Shown: piece by piece, positions 22,764 to 34,341 of the stretch
Layout of the letters: every line of letters begins with the position of its first letter
Position numbering within the stretch: the stretch's first letter is position 1
Source: Ehretia macrophylla
Lineage: Eukaryota > Streptophyta > Magnoliopsida > Boraginales > Ehretiaceae
Direction: 5' to 3'
Length of the DNA stretch: 64,000 nt
Assembly (NCBI GenBank): GCA_037974665.1
Contig: CM075770.1
Coordinates: 21,997,501 to 22,061,500, forward strand
Translations under genes and position numbers: made by a program
The notes under the pieces: model-generated
Databases searched by the model: none
Told to the model about the DNA's origin: nothing
Seen by the model: the letters and a program-made list of their open reading frames with translations, nothing else

Positions 22764-24718
22764 GTGAGGGATAAGGTCTACCGGGGACGTGCAATGCAGC
22801 AACTTAACAAAATTAATACAATAGATAAACAGTGAATAACAATTCTAATACCACATTTTAAAAGGATACAATCAATAACCCTTATCACTCCAAATCTTCG
22901 ATCCCCGATCCACGAACCACGATCTCAATCTCGATATGCCGGCATCCCTTACACCAATGGGTACTCCGGATGTACCCGATCCTACGACCCAACACCCCCT
23001 GGCAATCTCCGGACCAGGCGAGTGAGGGAATAGCAGACGGAGCTAAGGCAACCAACACTAGCAAGTCCGATGCCGCCCAGCGAGGCCATCGCATCCGCCA
23101 CGACAATGAGGTTGCGCAACCACGATACAATGCAAGAATGATAACAATGACAATATAATCAGGAAACACATTTAAGGACAAAAAGTAAGTTGTTCTCGCA
23201 CCAAGTTACAATTTAGCAACAATAAGCATATATCAATTTCACAATTATACTAAACAATATACTCTTTTAGAAAGAAAATAAACTATGATGCACGTAAGGA
23301 TGTAGGTCCCTCACCTCTACCGAGCTCCAAGATGTAAGTTTGAATCACATCATTTCCAGTCACCTTGAACCTATGAGCAAACATTACTTCAATTCCTCTT
23401 TAACTACGACATTCATTAATTATTCAGCTAGGTTAGCTAACTTATAACTTCGCTTATTTAGCATATATACAATATCTATTAGAATTCTATTTTTAACAAA
23501 ATACCACTTTTATATACTTTAACTTAACATATATTCCAATTAGTCATTTCCCACAACATAACTCATATAATTATAAGCAACACGGTATTATAAACAAGAT
23601 ACAAACATATTTTACTTCCCATAACTTGCAAACACTCTTTGACAACTAACACTAGCATGTGCATGACTTTAATTACTCTTGATTATCTAAATAGCAAGTC
23701 ACTACACATAATTCATCACATTTAATTTTCACTCAAAGCTCAACTTATTTAAACATTCAATGCACATAGTTCACATTAATCACGTATATAACATTTAGTA
23801 TTCAACGCAAGTAATGTTTATTTAACCCTCATTTCACTTAAACACTATCTCCAAACATGTAATTGTTACTCTCAAGCCTTCAAATACTTATAATCTACCA
23901 TTATTCAGCTCAAATTAGCCTTTAGTGCAACATTAATCACTTAGCTATATAAACTGAAATTTCTAGCTGCATTTGCTTAATTTTACAGGTTCAATTAGCA
24001 GTCTTAATTACCTCTAAAACTTTTGAAATTTCACAGACATGTAGTTCTTCAAGTGTAGATGGGTTTAGCCTCAAACGGTTCCCAATTCGGAGTTAAACTC
24101 ATCAAGTTATGCCCTTTAGAAAATCAGTGCGCAAAACTGCCCCTGCATCAACGGGTGAATCTGACCCTACTGTTTCGGCTCTATAAATGCACCTAAACGA
24201 CAGAATTTAACATTCCACATAAAAGAGAAGTTGTTCCTTAAGGTCTTGGGCATATTGTGTAAAAAAATAAGCTCATTCCGACATTGTTTGCTACCTCAAA
24301 TCTTCTCTGAACCTCAGTTGCTCAAATCTGTCCGAAAATCACATTTTGTACTCTTTGTTCCATTTTGATATTTTCATGCACTAAGCTAACTACAAGCAAT
24401 ATATAGCATACAAAGCACTTTCATTCCTCACTTAGAACTTATAGCAAACACATGATCTTCATCTAGTTGAGCAAGCTAGCTATGCAATATCCACAACATG
24501 ATCAACTAGCAAAGCTTGATATTCACACACACACAAAAATCATTTCTAGAACTTGTTTCATGCCATATATCATTTCTATTTGCATTCCTACATCCATGAA
24601 TCATTCAACTACAACAAGCCAACATTTTATAAACAAGAATTAACACTAGAAATGCATAGGAGAATGAAATCCCTCACCTATTCTTGGCTAGAACAAGCTC
24701 AAAATCACATTTCTTCCT

Positions 24719-24835
24719 TCTTTTCTCCTTCTTCTTCTTCTTTTTCTTCTTCTTCTTTCTTGTGTGTTTTTAAACGTGTTTAGTATGTGTGTGTGTGTGT
24801 CTGATTTTTGTGTGTGTTTTTGTATGTTTGTGTGT
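24719..24835. repeat. CTT and TG microsatellites in the C LTR
   Basis: An imperfect TTC/CTT run is followed by TG-rich repeats. The copy in the other LTR (about 28666-28783) differs slightly in TG number, as expected of slippage. Confidence 0.85.
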
Positions 24836-25310
24836 GTTGTAGTATATAAATAGGTGTAAATAATAAAAGAAAAAAAACCCAAATGACTAACATGCCCTTC
24901 AACTTAATGCTATTAACTAGTTTGCTATTTTAGTTTAATTCTAACAAATTTAGTTATTCTAATTCCTAATTGTCTACGTTAATTATTTTCTACGATTCCT
25001 ATGATTTTTCAAAGTATTCGTGAAGTCCCGAAATTGCATGTAAAATGAGAATTATGCACATTAACCAATTAAACGTGCCTACTTACTTAAGAAGGCATTT
25101 ATATTGATGCAATATATGTTAATAAATGAAATTTCTTGTTATATTAGATGCATGCACATATTTTAATATAAATGCACGTTAAACGAAATAGATGCACGTA
25201 ATCCAAAAATATGATATTTTATGCAAACAAATATATATAAATAATTAAAGTAGACATATAAATATATGCACAGCAATAAAATAATTATATGCACGGGTCG
25301 GGTTGTTACA

Positions 25311-26191
25311 CTCTCCCCTCCTTCAAACAATTGCGTCCTCGCAATTCCTTCTTTCAAGAGAATTCTACATGTGCATCTTGAACACCCTGAACAAGAATCC
25401 CGAATATGAACATCGCAGAAAATACCAATAAGAATGGCCACAACAATACTACTAAGAAATCCAATAAGAATGCCTGAAGAACTTCACAAAGAATTCCCGA
25501 ATAAGGTAGCCAAATAAAGGCTCCTATGAAAATATTGATTAGAAGTCCGAATACGAATACCATATGCATGCCACCGAGTAATGCCGAATGAAAATGATGA
25601 AGATATACCACAGGTGAAGTCCCAAATAAGAAATCCAAATAAGGAATACTGAGAAAATACCAAGAAGAATTCCAAAGAAGAGTACCCCATGTGATTTCCA
25701 AAGGTGAGTTACAAGGCTCCAGTAGATATCTTGATCAATTGCTCCCTCCTTTGCTGATCCATATCCTCGGAGACCCGTTGTTGGCCATCTCTTCATAAGG
25801 AAGAGTTTGCTTACCAATTCAAATGAGATTATATGTATGCATGCAATAGATAGTATGTGAAGTACATATACTAACAAATATACCACATAGAAGTACCCCT
25901 AAGTCACATATTTGTTCGTCGATTCCAATCATCATATTTCACATAAGCAAGTCACGTAGAAACATATTTTCACTTAAGTCACACATAATCACATAGTTAG
26001 ACATATCACAAAATCTTCCTAATTCAAACAAATGTAACATATAGAACATATTTTCACTTAAGCAAACACAATTCCACATACAAGCATATACCTATTCAAA
26101 ACAAACTTCACATGCACGCACTCGAGGTTCACTACCCACCAGACCGAGGACCCTGTCCCGGCTGTGAGCTGCTAAGCTCTGATACCACTTC
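25311..26191 (-). other. Internal region of element C (881 bp, non-autonomous)
   Basis: Order on the minus strand: primer-binding site TGGTATCAGAGC (26176-26187), a short body, a PPT-side hairpin (25329-25346, AATTGCG/CGCAATT around AGGA) and a polypurine tract (25311-25324). The body reads open on the minus strand for 115 codons twice in overlapping frames (25354-25701, 25539-25886). The products would be almost wholly hydrophobic and match no domain I know. I treat them as by-products of a T/G-rich strand. No gag, RT or integrase motif is present. Confidence 0.8.
25329..25346 (-). promoter_or_regulatory. PPT-side hairpin of element C
   Basis: Minus strand AATTGCGAGGACGCAATT, a perfect 7-bp stem with loop AGGA. 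It is identical to the copy in element A (34306-34323), although A and C have different LTRs and opposite orientation. Confidence 0.75.
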
Positions 26192-29100
26192 TGGAATGCC
26201 CCGATCCCTCACGAGATCGGAGGCTCTAATAACCATGCTATTCTCAACCCAATACCCAACCCGGTCACAAAATTTTAGGGAAAACGGACAGAGTTTTCCC
26301 TGTACCGTGGACATTCTGGAAACCTGTAAGCATTCAAATAAAACACGAAGCAAAGGAACAACATTTCTAATTGAAATCCCAACTTCAAGGCCATCCAAGC
26401 CTTAAGCAACACAAGACAATATAAACACATACAAGCATGCAACATAGCTAGAAGCAGAAGCATAAGTTATTACATGCCACAATTCCATAACATTTACTAG
26501 ATCCACTTAGCTTTCAAATTGCAACCACTCAAATATATATACATAAGCCCTTAGGCTCCAAAATAGAACATAAAGTAGACAAGCAAGGTCTTCTATAGTT
26601 TAGCAAGCAATCACTCCAATCTCAAGTAATAGTACACAGCAACCAAGGCAACTCCTCCAACTGCACCACCTGAAACATGTTTAGCGAGGTATGAGCAATC
26701 ACAATTGCTCAGTGAGGGATAAGGTCTACCGGGGACGTGCAATGCAGCAACTTAACAAAATTAATACAATAGATAAACAGTGAATAACAATTCTAATACC
26801 ACATTTTAAAAGGATACAATCAATAACCCTTATCACTCCAAATCTTCGATCCCCGATCCACGAACCACGATCTCAATCTCGATATGCCGGCATCCCTTAC
26901 ACCAATGGGTACTCCGGATGTATCCGATCCTACGACCCAACACCCCCTGGCAATCTCCGGACCAGGCGAGTGAGGGAATAGCAGATGGAGCTAAGGCAAC
27001 CAACACTAGCAAGTCCGATGCCGCCCAGCGAGGCCATCGCATCCGCCACGACAATGAGGTTGCGCAACCACGATACAATGCAAGAATGATAACAATGACA
27101 ATATAATCAGGAAACACATTTAAGGACAAAAAGTAAGTTGTTCTCGCACCAAGTTACAATTTAGCAACAATAAGCATATATCAATTTCACAATTATACTA
27201 AACAATATACTCTTTTAGAAAGAAAATAAACTATGATGCACGTAAGGATGTAGGTCCCTCACCTCTACCGAGCTCCAAGATGTAAGTTTGCCACATCATT
27301 TCCAGTCACCTTGAACCTATGAGCAAACATTACTTCAATTCCTCTTTAACTACGACATTCATTAATTATTCAGCTAGGTTAGCTAACTTATAACTTCGCT
27401 TATTTAGCATATATACAATATCTATTAGAATTCTATTTTTAACAAAATACCACTTTTATATACTTTAACTTAACATATATTCCAATTAGTCATTTCCCAC
27501 AACATAACTCATATAATTATAAGCAACACGGTATTATAAACAAGATACAAACATATTTTACTTCCCATAACTTGCAAACACTCTTTGACAACTAACACTA
27601 GCATGTGCATGACTTTAATTACTCTTGATTATCTAAATAGCAAGTCACTACACATAATTCATCACATTTAATTTTCACTCAAAGCTCAACTTATTTAAAC
27701 ATTCAATGCACATAGTTCACATTAATCACGTATATAACATTTAGTATTCAACGCAAGTAATGTTTATTTAACCCTCATTTCACTTAAACACTATCTCCAA
27801 ACATGTAATTGTTACTCTCAAGCCTTCAAATACTTATAATCTACCATTATTCAGCTCAAATTAGCCTTTAGTGCAACATTAATCACTTAGCTATATAAAC
27901 TGAAATTTCTAGCTGCATTTGCTTAATTTTACAGGTTCAATTAGCAGTCTTAATTACCTCTAAAACTTTTGAAATTTCACAGACATGTAGTTCTTCAAGT
28001 GTAGATGGGTTTAGCCTCAAACAGTTCCCAATTCGGAGTTAAACTCATCAAGTTATGCCCTTTAGAAAATCAGTGCGCAAAACTGCCCCTGCATCAACGG
28101 GTGAATCTGACCCTACTGTTTCGGCTCTATAAATGCACCTAAACGACAGAATTTAACATTCCACATAAAAGATAAGTTGTTCCTTAAGGTCTTGGGCATA
28201 TTGTGTAAAAAAATCAGCTCATTCCGACATCGTTTGCTACCTCAAATCTTCTCTGAACCTCAGTTGCTCAAATCTGTCCGAAAATCACATTTTGTACTCT
28301 TTGTTCCATTTTGATATTTTCATGCACTAAGCTAACTACAAGCAATATATAGCATACAAAGCACTTTCATTCCTCACTTAGAACTTATAGCAAACACATG
28401 ATCTTCATCTAGTTGAGCAAGCTAGCTATGCAATATCCACAACATGATCAACTAGCAAAGCTTGATATTCACACACACAAAAAAAATCATTTCTAGAACT
28501 TGTTTCATGCCATATATCATTTCTATTTGCATTCCTACATCCATGAATCATTCAACTACAACAAGCCAACATTTTATAAACAAGAATTAACACTAGAAAT
28601 GCATAGGAGAATGAAATCCCTCACCTATTCTTGGCTAGAACAAGCTCAAAATCACATTTCTTCCTTCTTTTCTCCTTCTTCTTCTTCTTTTTCTTCTTCT
28701 TCTTTCTTGTGTGTTTTTAAACGTGTTTAGTGTGTGTGTGTGTGTGTCTGATTTTTGTGTGTGTTTTTGTATGTTTGTGTGTGTTGTAGTATATAAATAG
28801 GTGTAAATAATAAAAGAAAAAAAAACCCAAATGACTAACATGCCCTTCAACTTAATGCTATTAACTAGTTTGCCATTTTAGTTTAATTCTAACAAATTTA
28901 GTTATTCTAATTCCTAATTGTCTACGTTAATTATTTTCTACGATTCCTATGATTTTTCAAAGTGTTCGTGAAGTCCCGAAATTGCATGTAAAATGAGAAT
29001 TATGCACATTAACCAATTAAACGTGCCTACTTACATAAGAAGGCATTTATATTGATGCAATATATGTTAATAAATGAAATTTCTTGTTATATTAGATGCA

Positions 29101-29258
29101 TGCACATAGTTTAATATAAATGCACGTTAAACGAAATAGATGCACGTAATCCAAAAATATGATATTTTATGCAAACAAATATATATAAATAATTAAAGTA
29201 GACATATAAATATATGCACATCAATAAAATAATTATATGCACGGGTCGGGTTGTTACA
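26192..29258 (-). repeat. 5' LTR of element C
   Basis: 3,067 bp. It keeps the 35-bp stretch missing from the partner. Same landmarks as 22277-25310, with the hairpin at 26692-26711 and the dyad near 26909-26930. Confidence 0.92.
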
Positions 29259-29263
29259 TGTAT

Positions 29264-29658
29264 TTAATGTTAAAGGGGATGTAATTTAAGTTTTACTAGA
29301 TTATGTATTTAGTTAATGTAGCTTAACTTCAATGTATATTTGTAATGACAAAGGAAAAGAGATAGAAAGGTATGATAGTCTAGCTTATGATATAGGTTGG
29401 TGTAGTTTAATTGCTAAGCTTGAATGTATATTTACTTGTATTTTGCTTGTTGTGAACCAAGGCTCGGATGGCCTTGAGGTGGTTGAATGTTTGGACATGG
29501 TATTGGTCCACTTATATGTTGTCGCAGGTTTTACTTTTCGCCTAGAAACAGGGGAGACTCCGTCCGTTTTCCCTGAAAATTTATGCCCGGGTTTGGTTTG
29601 GGTTGTGTTTAGATCGATTGATAGAACTCCCGGTCTCGAGAGGGATCGGGGTATTACA
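29264..29658 (+). repeat. 5' LTR of element B, second part
   Basis: Resumes B after the TGTAT duplication and ends GTATTACA. Sequence and length match the end of the 3' LTR (33577-33970). Confidence 0.9.
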
Positions 29659-31498
29659 GGTGGTATCAGAGCTTGTCTAGCTCATAAGCCGGGATAGGGT
29701 CCTCGGTCTGGTGGGTAGTGATCCTTGAATGTGTGCTTGTTAAGTGTGTCTTGAAAGTGTATGCTTGTATGTGAGATTATGTGTCTTGACATGAATGTGT
29801 GCTCCTATGTGATATAGTTATGTGTTATGTGTTAATTGTGTGCTAAGTGAAGTAAAGTGTCTAGTTGTGCATTGAATTGACCTATCGAATCGACCTCGTG
29901 GATTGTTATTTGCTTGAAGTATTGCTTTTAATGTGTGTACTGAAATGTCTTGAATTAGCTATGCCGTGATTTGAATTGATTATGCTGTGCTTGACTTGAT
30001 TGTTATGCTTGAGTGACCTTGTTGAATAAACTATTTTGTAAACTTGCTGGCATAATAGCTTAAGGCATATGTATAACTGTGATATATTGGCATTCATACA
30101 TGTCCTATTGAAATGGTAAGTAAGTCATCTTCCTCCCCTGAAGAAAGTGGTTCACCGCTGGCTTTTCAAGGTGTATGGATTGGCAGGAAATGAATGGCAT
30201 TTGACTAGCCTTTATTTGGGAATTGGTGTTTGCTTTTGGAGCTCGGTTATTGGCGAATCTCTATGGTCTTCCTCTGTGCTTAACGGTTGTGAAAGAATAG
30301 CTTTCTCTTGGGGTTTATTTGGTTGTTCTTTGGAGCATTCTTTGGTTTTCTTAATGGGTATTCTTTGGAGACTTATGTTGGCATTTCTCGGTGGATTTGG
30401 CTATTGGGATTTCAATCGGCGTTACTGCACAGTATTATCTAGGGTATATGTGTCTCTGTCTTTATTGGTATGATACTGGCATCCCTGACTGAAAATTCTT
30501 CAATGGTAATTTCTGGAATTCTCAGTGGCCAATTATTTAGTATTTATTTATTAGGCAAACTTGGCTACTTTCTTATTGGAGTATTGTCTCGGATATCTTC
30601 TTCAGTGTTCCTCAGTAGGTTTAGTATTTGGAGTTCCTATCAGACTTATTGACTAATACTACTTATGGTATTCTTTGAAATTCTTATTAGGCGTTCTCTT
30701 GGTATTTTCCTTGTTGGCAAAGTTGTATGAAGTTCTCACTTGGCAAACGGTGAAGAGGCCTCAGAGTTTGGTCTTGGTATATTGTTCATCAATTCGGTGT
30801 TTATCCTTGAAGTTTTCGTCCATCTGGGAAACTATGTTTGTTATTCAACTTGGTTGTCTTATTGGGCACATTATATTTTCTCTGTTATTTCCTTTGACAT
30901 TCCTCTCAGCATTTGATAGCAAAACTTGGAATCTAAATGGTTGTTCCATGGGGTTATTATTTGGAAGGCTTCTTTGGAACTTTGGAAATATATTTGATAG
31001 GGTTCTTGGTATTTTCTTCAGCACTCTTAACAGGGAATTCTCCTATGAAATCCATGACCAGCGGGGTATTTCTTTAGACCTCTAGATAGAATCTTTGTTT
31101 GAGCTTTTATTTGGCTTCTTGCTTGGGAATTCTCGGGCAGTAACAATTAGACTTCTATTGGAGATTCGTGCGTGAGGTATTCTTCTTGTCGTTATTGTGT
31201 GGTATTAATGACAACTACAGTATCTTTGCTTTAGTCTTTATTGGTATTATCTCGGCGTTTCTGGTTGGAATTTATTCTTCTTTGGTATTCATGTCAACGG
31301 GATTCTTGTACGGTATCTGCATTTGAGCTTCTATTTGGCGTTACTACTTGGCATTTCTACTTGAACTTTCCTATTGGTCATCTTGATTAAATACTTTTTC
31401 AGTAGCTAATGAAGACTAGTCAGAGTTGGATTATAGATGATGCAGAGTCCTATTGGAAGAAGAATTGCGAGGATGCAATTGTTTTAAGGGGGGAAGGA
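29659..31498 (+). other. Internal region of element B with PBS, hairpin and PPT
   Basis: PBS TGGTATCAGAGC lies at 29661-29672. From about 30150 to 31400 there is the same T/G-rich, TATTGG-studded sequence as in A, open in places (for example 30675-31085) but without a recognisable domain. At the right end AATTGCGAGGATGCAATT (31463-31480) keeps the hairpin with one G-T wobble. The PPT (AAGGGGGGAAGGA, 31486-31498) abuts the 3' LTR. Confidence 0.82.
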
Positions 31499-33970
31499 TG
31501 TGATACCCTGAACCTTGCATGTATTCAATAGCATTTAAAGTTCATTTAAATTGTATTTTATTGACCTTTCACCTTCTTTGACCAAACTAGTTGACCTTTC
31601 ATCTACATTGACCAACTAGGACAAGGTGGGAATTTTTGAAATGTTTAATAAAAGGCAAACTTGGGATTAGAAATAAAAAAATGCAATGTTAAGGTAGTCA
31701 AATTTTGGGTCAAATTTGGAATAAAATCTGAACCAATTGGGGAAGATTTAGGTAGCAAATTATATATGGTTGGAAAGCTCTATGAGTCTAGTTTTTGAGG
31801 CTTCAAACCGTTCGTGAATTGGAGTTTTCTAGAAGAAGTTATGGCCGTTTTCGTAAGGTCGCGCATAGCTATTTTGGTTTAGCGGGTTGACCGAATTTTG
31901 ACCTTTGACTTCTTGTCATTTTTTTTTTCTAAATAAGCAGAATGCACACGAAAAAAACAGAGAAAAAAAGGCTTGAAACCATGAGGAAAAGAAGGAGAAA
32001 AAAAAAAGAAAATCTCAACTTCAAATCTTCGATTCTTCGCGTGGGCTTGTGCGGGGTGGTTTCCGAGGCACTCTACGAGGTTTTCCTAGCGTCTAGGAGC
32101 GTCTAAGGTGAGGGTTTCATTGTTATTTGCGCATTTGAAATATTTGTATCTAAACTTGATTTTTGGATTTTATGCGTAGATTGTTGTTTTAATCGTTTTG
32201 TTGCTTAAAGAATGTTCCTTGTTGATTGTAGAACATGTATTTATAGCTTTTTAACATTTTATGTGGTTAAATATTGGAATTGAAATATAAATTGTGTGAT
32301 GAATAGTAAATTGTGAATAGTAAACCCCCGTTTCGATGAAGTTGCTCTGTTACGCGTTCTGTTGATGTAGGAAGATGCTAGATATGCTAGAATGCCTAAA
32401 TGTGTGGTTTAATTGGAATGTGTAATGGAAAAACGGAGAAAAATGGCTTAGTGAAAGTCGGGGTCGTTTAGGTCGAGTTTGGCGTTTTCTCGTTTTGCGT
32501 GTTGGCATTGTTTTGGGAGGCCATTGAAGCACTTTTGGTGCGATTATGGCATTGGTTGGGTGTTTAGTTGGTATAGTTGTAGTTCAAACGAGCAAAGGGG
32601 AAAATCGGGGCTTTGCAAGAATTCTAGGGTAAAGTAGGGTTTCGGGGTCCTTGGACGTGCCTTATGGTGACCTAGGAGGATTGGCGAAGTCGGTTTCCAG
32701 AACTCGTGGCTCATTTGGAAATGGTAGTGTTTTGATAGTTGGGGCCGATTTGTGATTTTGCTTGTTATCTTGATATTATGCCTATAGAATCCTTAGGGTT
32801 GCTTGATATACTTGTTTAATTGGTGTTATTGTTGCTTATTATTGCTTGTTATGCTTGAAAAGTTAGTTGAATGCTAGTATTGATTGTGATTGCTTGTTAT
32901 CTCGTTTGTTGTCACTAGTTTGTATTGTTGTGCTATCGCTCGTTTATTGCCTTGTATCGAGTCTTGCATTGCATAGTGTCAGCACATGAGTGATGGGCCT
33001 CTCTGGGTAGCCTCGGGTTGCCAGTGTTGGTTGCTCTAGCTCCGTAGCTATTCCCTCTTCTCGCTTGGGCTGCCTCCGAGGGAGATTTGGGTCGTAGATT
33101 GATGGATACTTCCGGGGTATTCCAAACTAGTGTTATAAGATGGATGCGTGCTTATTGTCATCGTTGTCAACATCAAGCTCGAGATTGATGTATCGCTCGT
33201 GAAATGGTACATTGCTCGTATAAGTGAACCATAGCCTTCAAAGTGTGGTATAGCTTTGAATGGTTGTGTTAATACTTTCAGTAATTGCTTATTGTATTGA
33301 TTATTTGTTTTGATTGCTTACTTCTCAGTTATATTGCTTAACTGTCTTATTTGCATTGCACGACTTTCTTTCTCTCCAATTCGATATCTGTCTCGCCCTC
33401 ACTGAGTATACGTGTTGTGTATAATCACTCCTCACCACCACATTTCAGGAAATGCCATGTTAGCTGGAAAGTTCGTGATTTCGTGAAAGTCCGTACTTGA
33501 AGAGTTGTCCTGCGTGCCTATGTGACTTGAGTTGTCAAAGTTGTAAAGTTGTATGCTTTTATGTATTATATGTATTTAATGTTAAAGGGGATGTAATTTA
33601 AGTTTCACTAGATTATGTATTTAGTTAATGTAGCTTAACTTCAATGTATATTTGTAATGACAAAGGAAAAGAGATAGAAAGGTATGATAGTCTAGCTTAT
33701 GATATAGGTTGGTGTAGTTTAATTGCTAAGCTTGAATGTATATTTACTTGTATTTTGCTTGTTGTGAACCAAGGCTCGGATGGCCTTGAGGTGGTTGAAT
33801 GTTTGGACATGGTATTGGTCCACTTATATGCTGTCGCAGGTTTTACTTTTCGCCTAGAAACAGGGGAGACTCCGTCCGTTTTCCCTGAAAATTTATGCCC
33901 GGGTTTGGTTTGGATTGTATTTAGATCGATTGATAGAACTCCCGTTCTCGAGAGGGATCGGGGTATTACA
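31499..33970 (+). repeat. 3' LTR of element B
   Basis: 2,472 bp, TGTGATACCC...ATTACA. Hairpin at 33403-33427 with one substitution that breaks a pair; dyad near 33104-33124. A GTTGGAAAGC...AAGTTATGG region lies near 31769-31845. Confidence 0.92.
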
Positions 33971-34341
33971 GGAATTCTTATATGAAACTCATGACCACCG
34001 GGGTATTTCTTTGGACTGCTGGATGGAACCTTTGCTTGAGCCTTTATTTGGCTTTTTGCTTGGGGATTCTCGGGCAGTAATAGTTAGACTTCTATTGGAG
34101 ATTCGTGCGTGGGGTATTCTTCTTGTCATTATTGTGTGGTATTAATAGCATCTACAGTATCTTTGCTTTAGTCCTTAGTGGTGTTATCTCAGCGCTTTTG
34201 GTTGAAATTTTATTCTTCTTCGGTATTCGTGTCAACGGGATTCTTCAACCGATGAAGATTAGTCAGAATTGGATTTCTGTGGATGTAGAGTTTTATTGGA
34301 AGAAGAATTGCGAGGACGCAATTGTTTTAAGGGGGGAAGGA
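33971..34341 (+). other. Internal region of element A, right part, with hairpin and PPT
   Basis: Resumes A after the GGAAT duplication. T/G-rich sequence, then the perfect hairpin AATTGCGAGGACGCAATT (34306-34323) and the polypurine tract TTTTAAGGGGGGAAGGA (34325-34341) touching the 3' LTR. Confidence 0.85.

Larger units (their letters stand above)
22277..25310 (-). repeat. 3' LTR of element C
   Basis: 3,034 bp, paired with 26192-29258. It lacks a 35-bp stretch present in the partner near 26414-26449. It contains a hairpin at 22744-22763, a CCGG dyad near 22965-22985, a CTT-rich microsatellite and TG repeats near 24719-24835, and TGCACGT subrepeats over the last 250 bases. Confidence 0.92.
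22277..29258 (-). mobile_element. Element C: LARD-like LTR element nested in B
   Basis: Flanked by a perfect TGTAT duplication (22272-22276 and 29259-29263). In plus coordinates the LTRs run TGTAATGCCCC (TGGAATG in the right copy) to GTTGTTACA. The polypurine tract lies at the left LTR and the primer-binding site at the right LTR, so the element is on the minus strand. The internal region is only 881 bp without gag-pol. Apart from about 5 changes in the first 140 bases and one 35-bp indel, the LTRs are nearly identical. That makes it the youngest insertion, as its innermost place in the nest requires. Confidence 0.93.
20201..33970 (+). mobile_element. Element B: LARD-like LTR element nested in A
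   Basis: Flanked by a perfect GGAAT duplication (20196-20200 and 33971-33975). The LTRs are 2,471 bp (5' LTR after removing C and its duplication) and 2,472 bp, running TGTGATACCC...ATTACA. The internal region (29659-31498) has a primer-binding site, a G/T-rich body, the PPT hairpin and the PPT, but no coding domains. B belongs to the same lineage as A: the LTR landmarks match in order and the internal regions align in long stretches. Confidence 0.93.

Noticed and set aside
25354-25886. Two overlapping 115-codon hydrophobic frames as membrane protein genes
   Set aside because: They overlap in different frames on the same strand, match no known domain, and their composition follows the T/G-rich strand. 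Listed as part of the C internal region only.
29332-29697. 121-codon frame (and 33644-33985) as a conserved gene
   Set aside because: It lies in the LTR of B and runs through the LTR end into the primer-binding site. Its copies are conserved only because the LTRs are.
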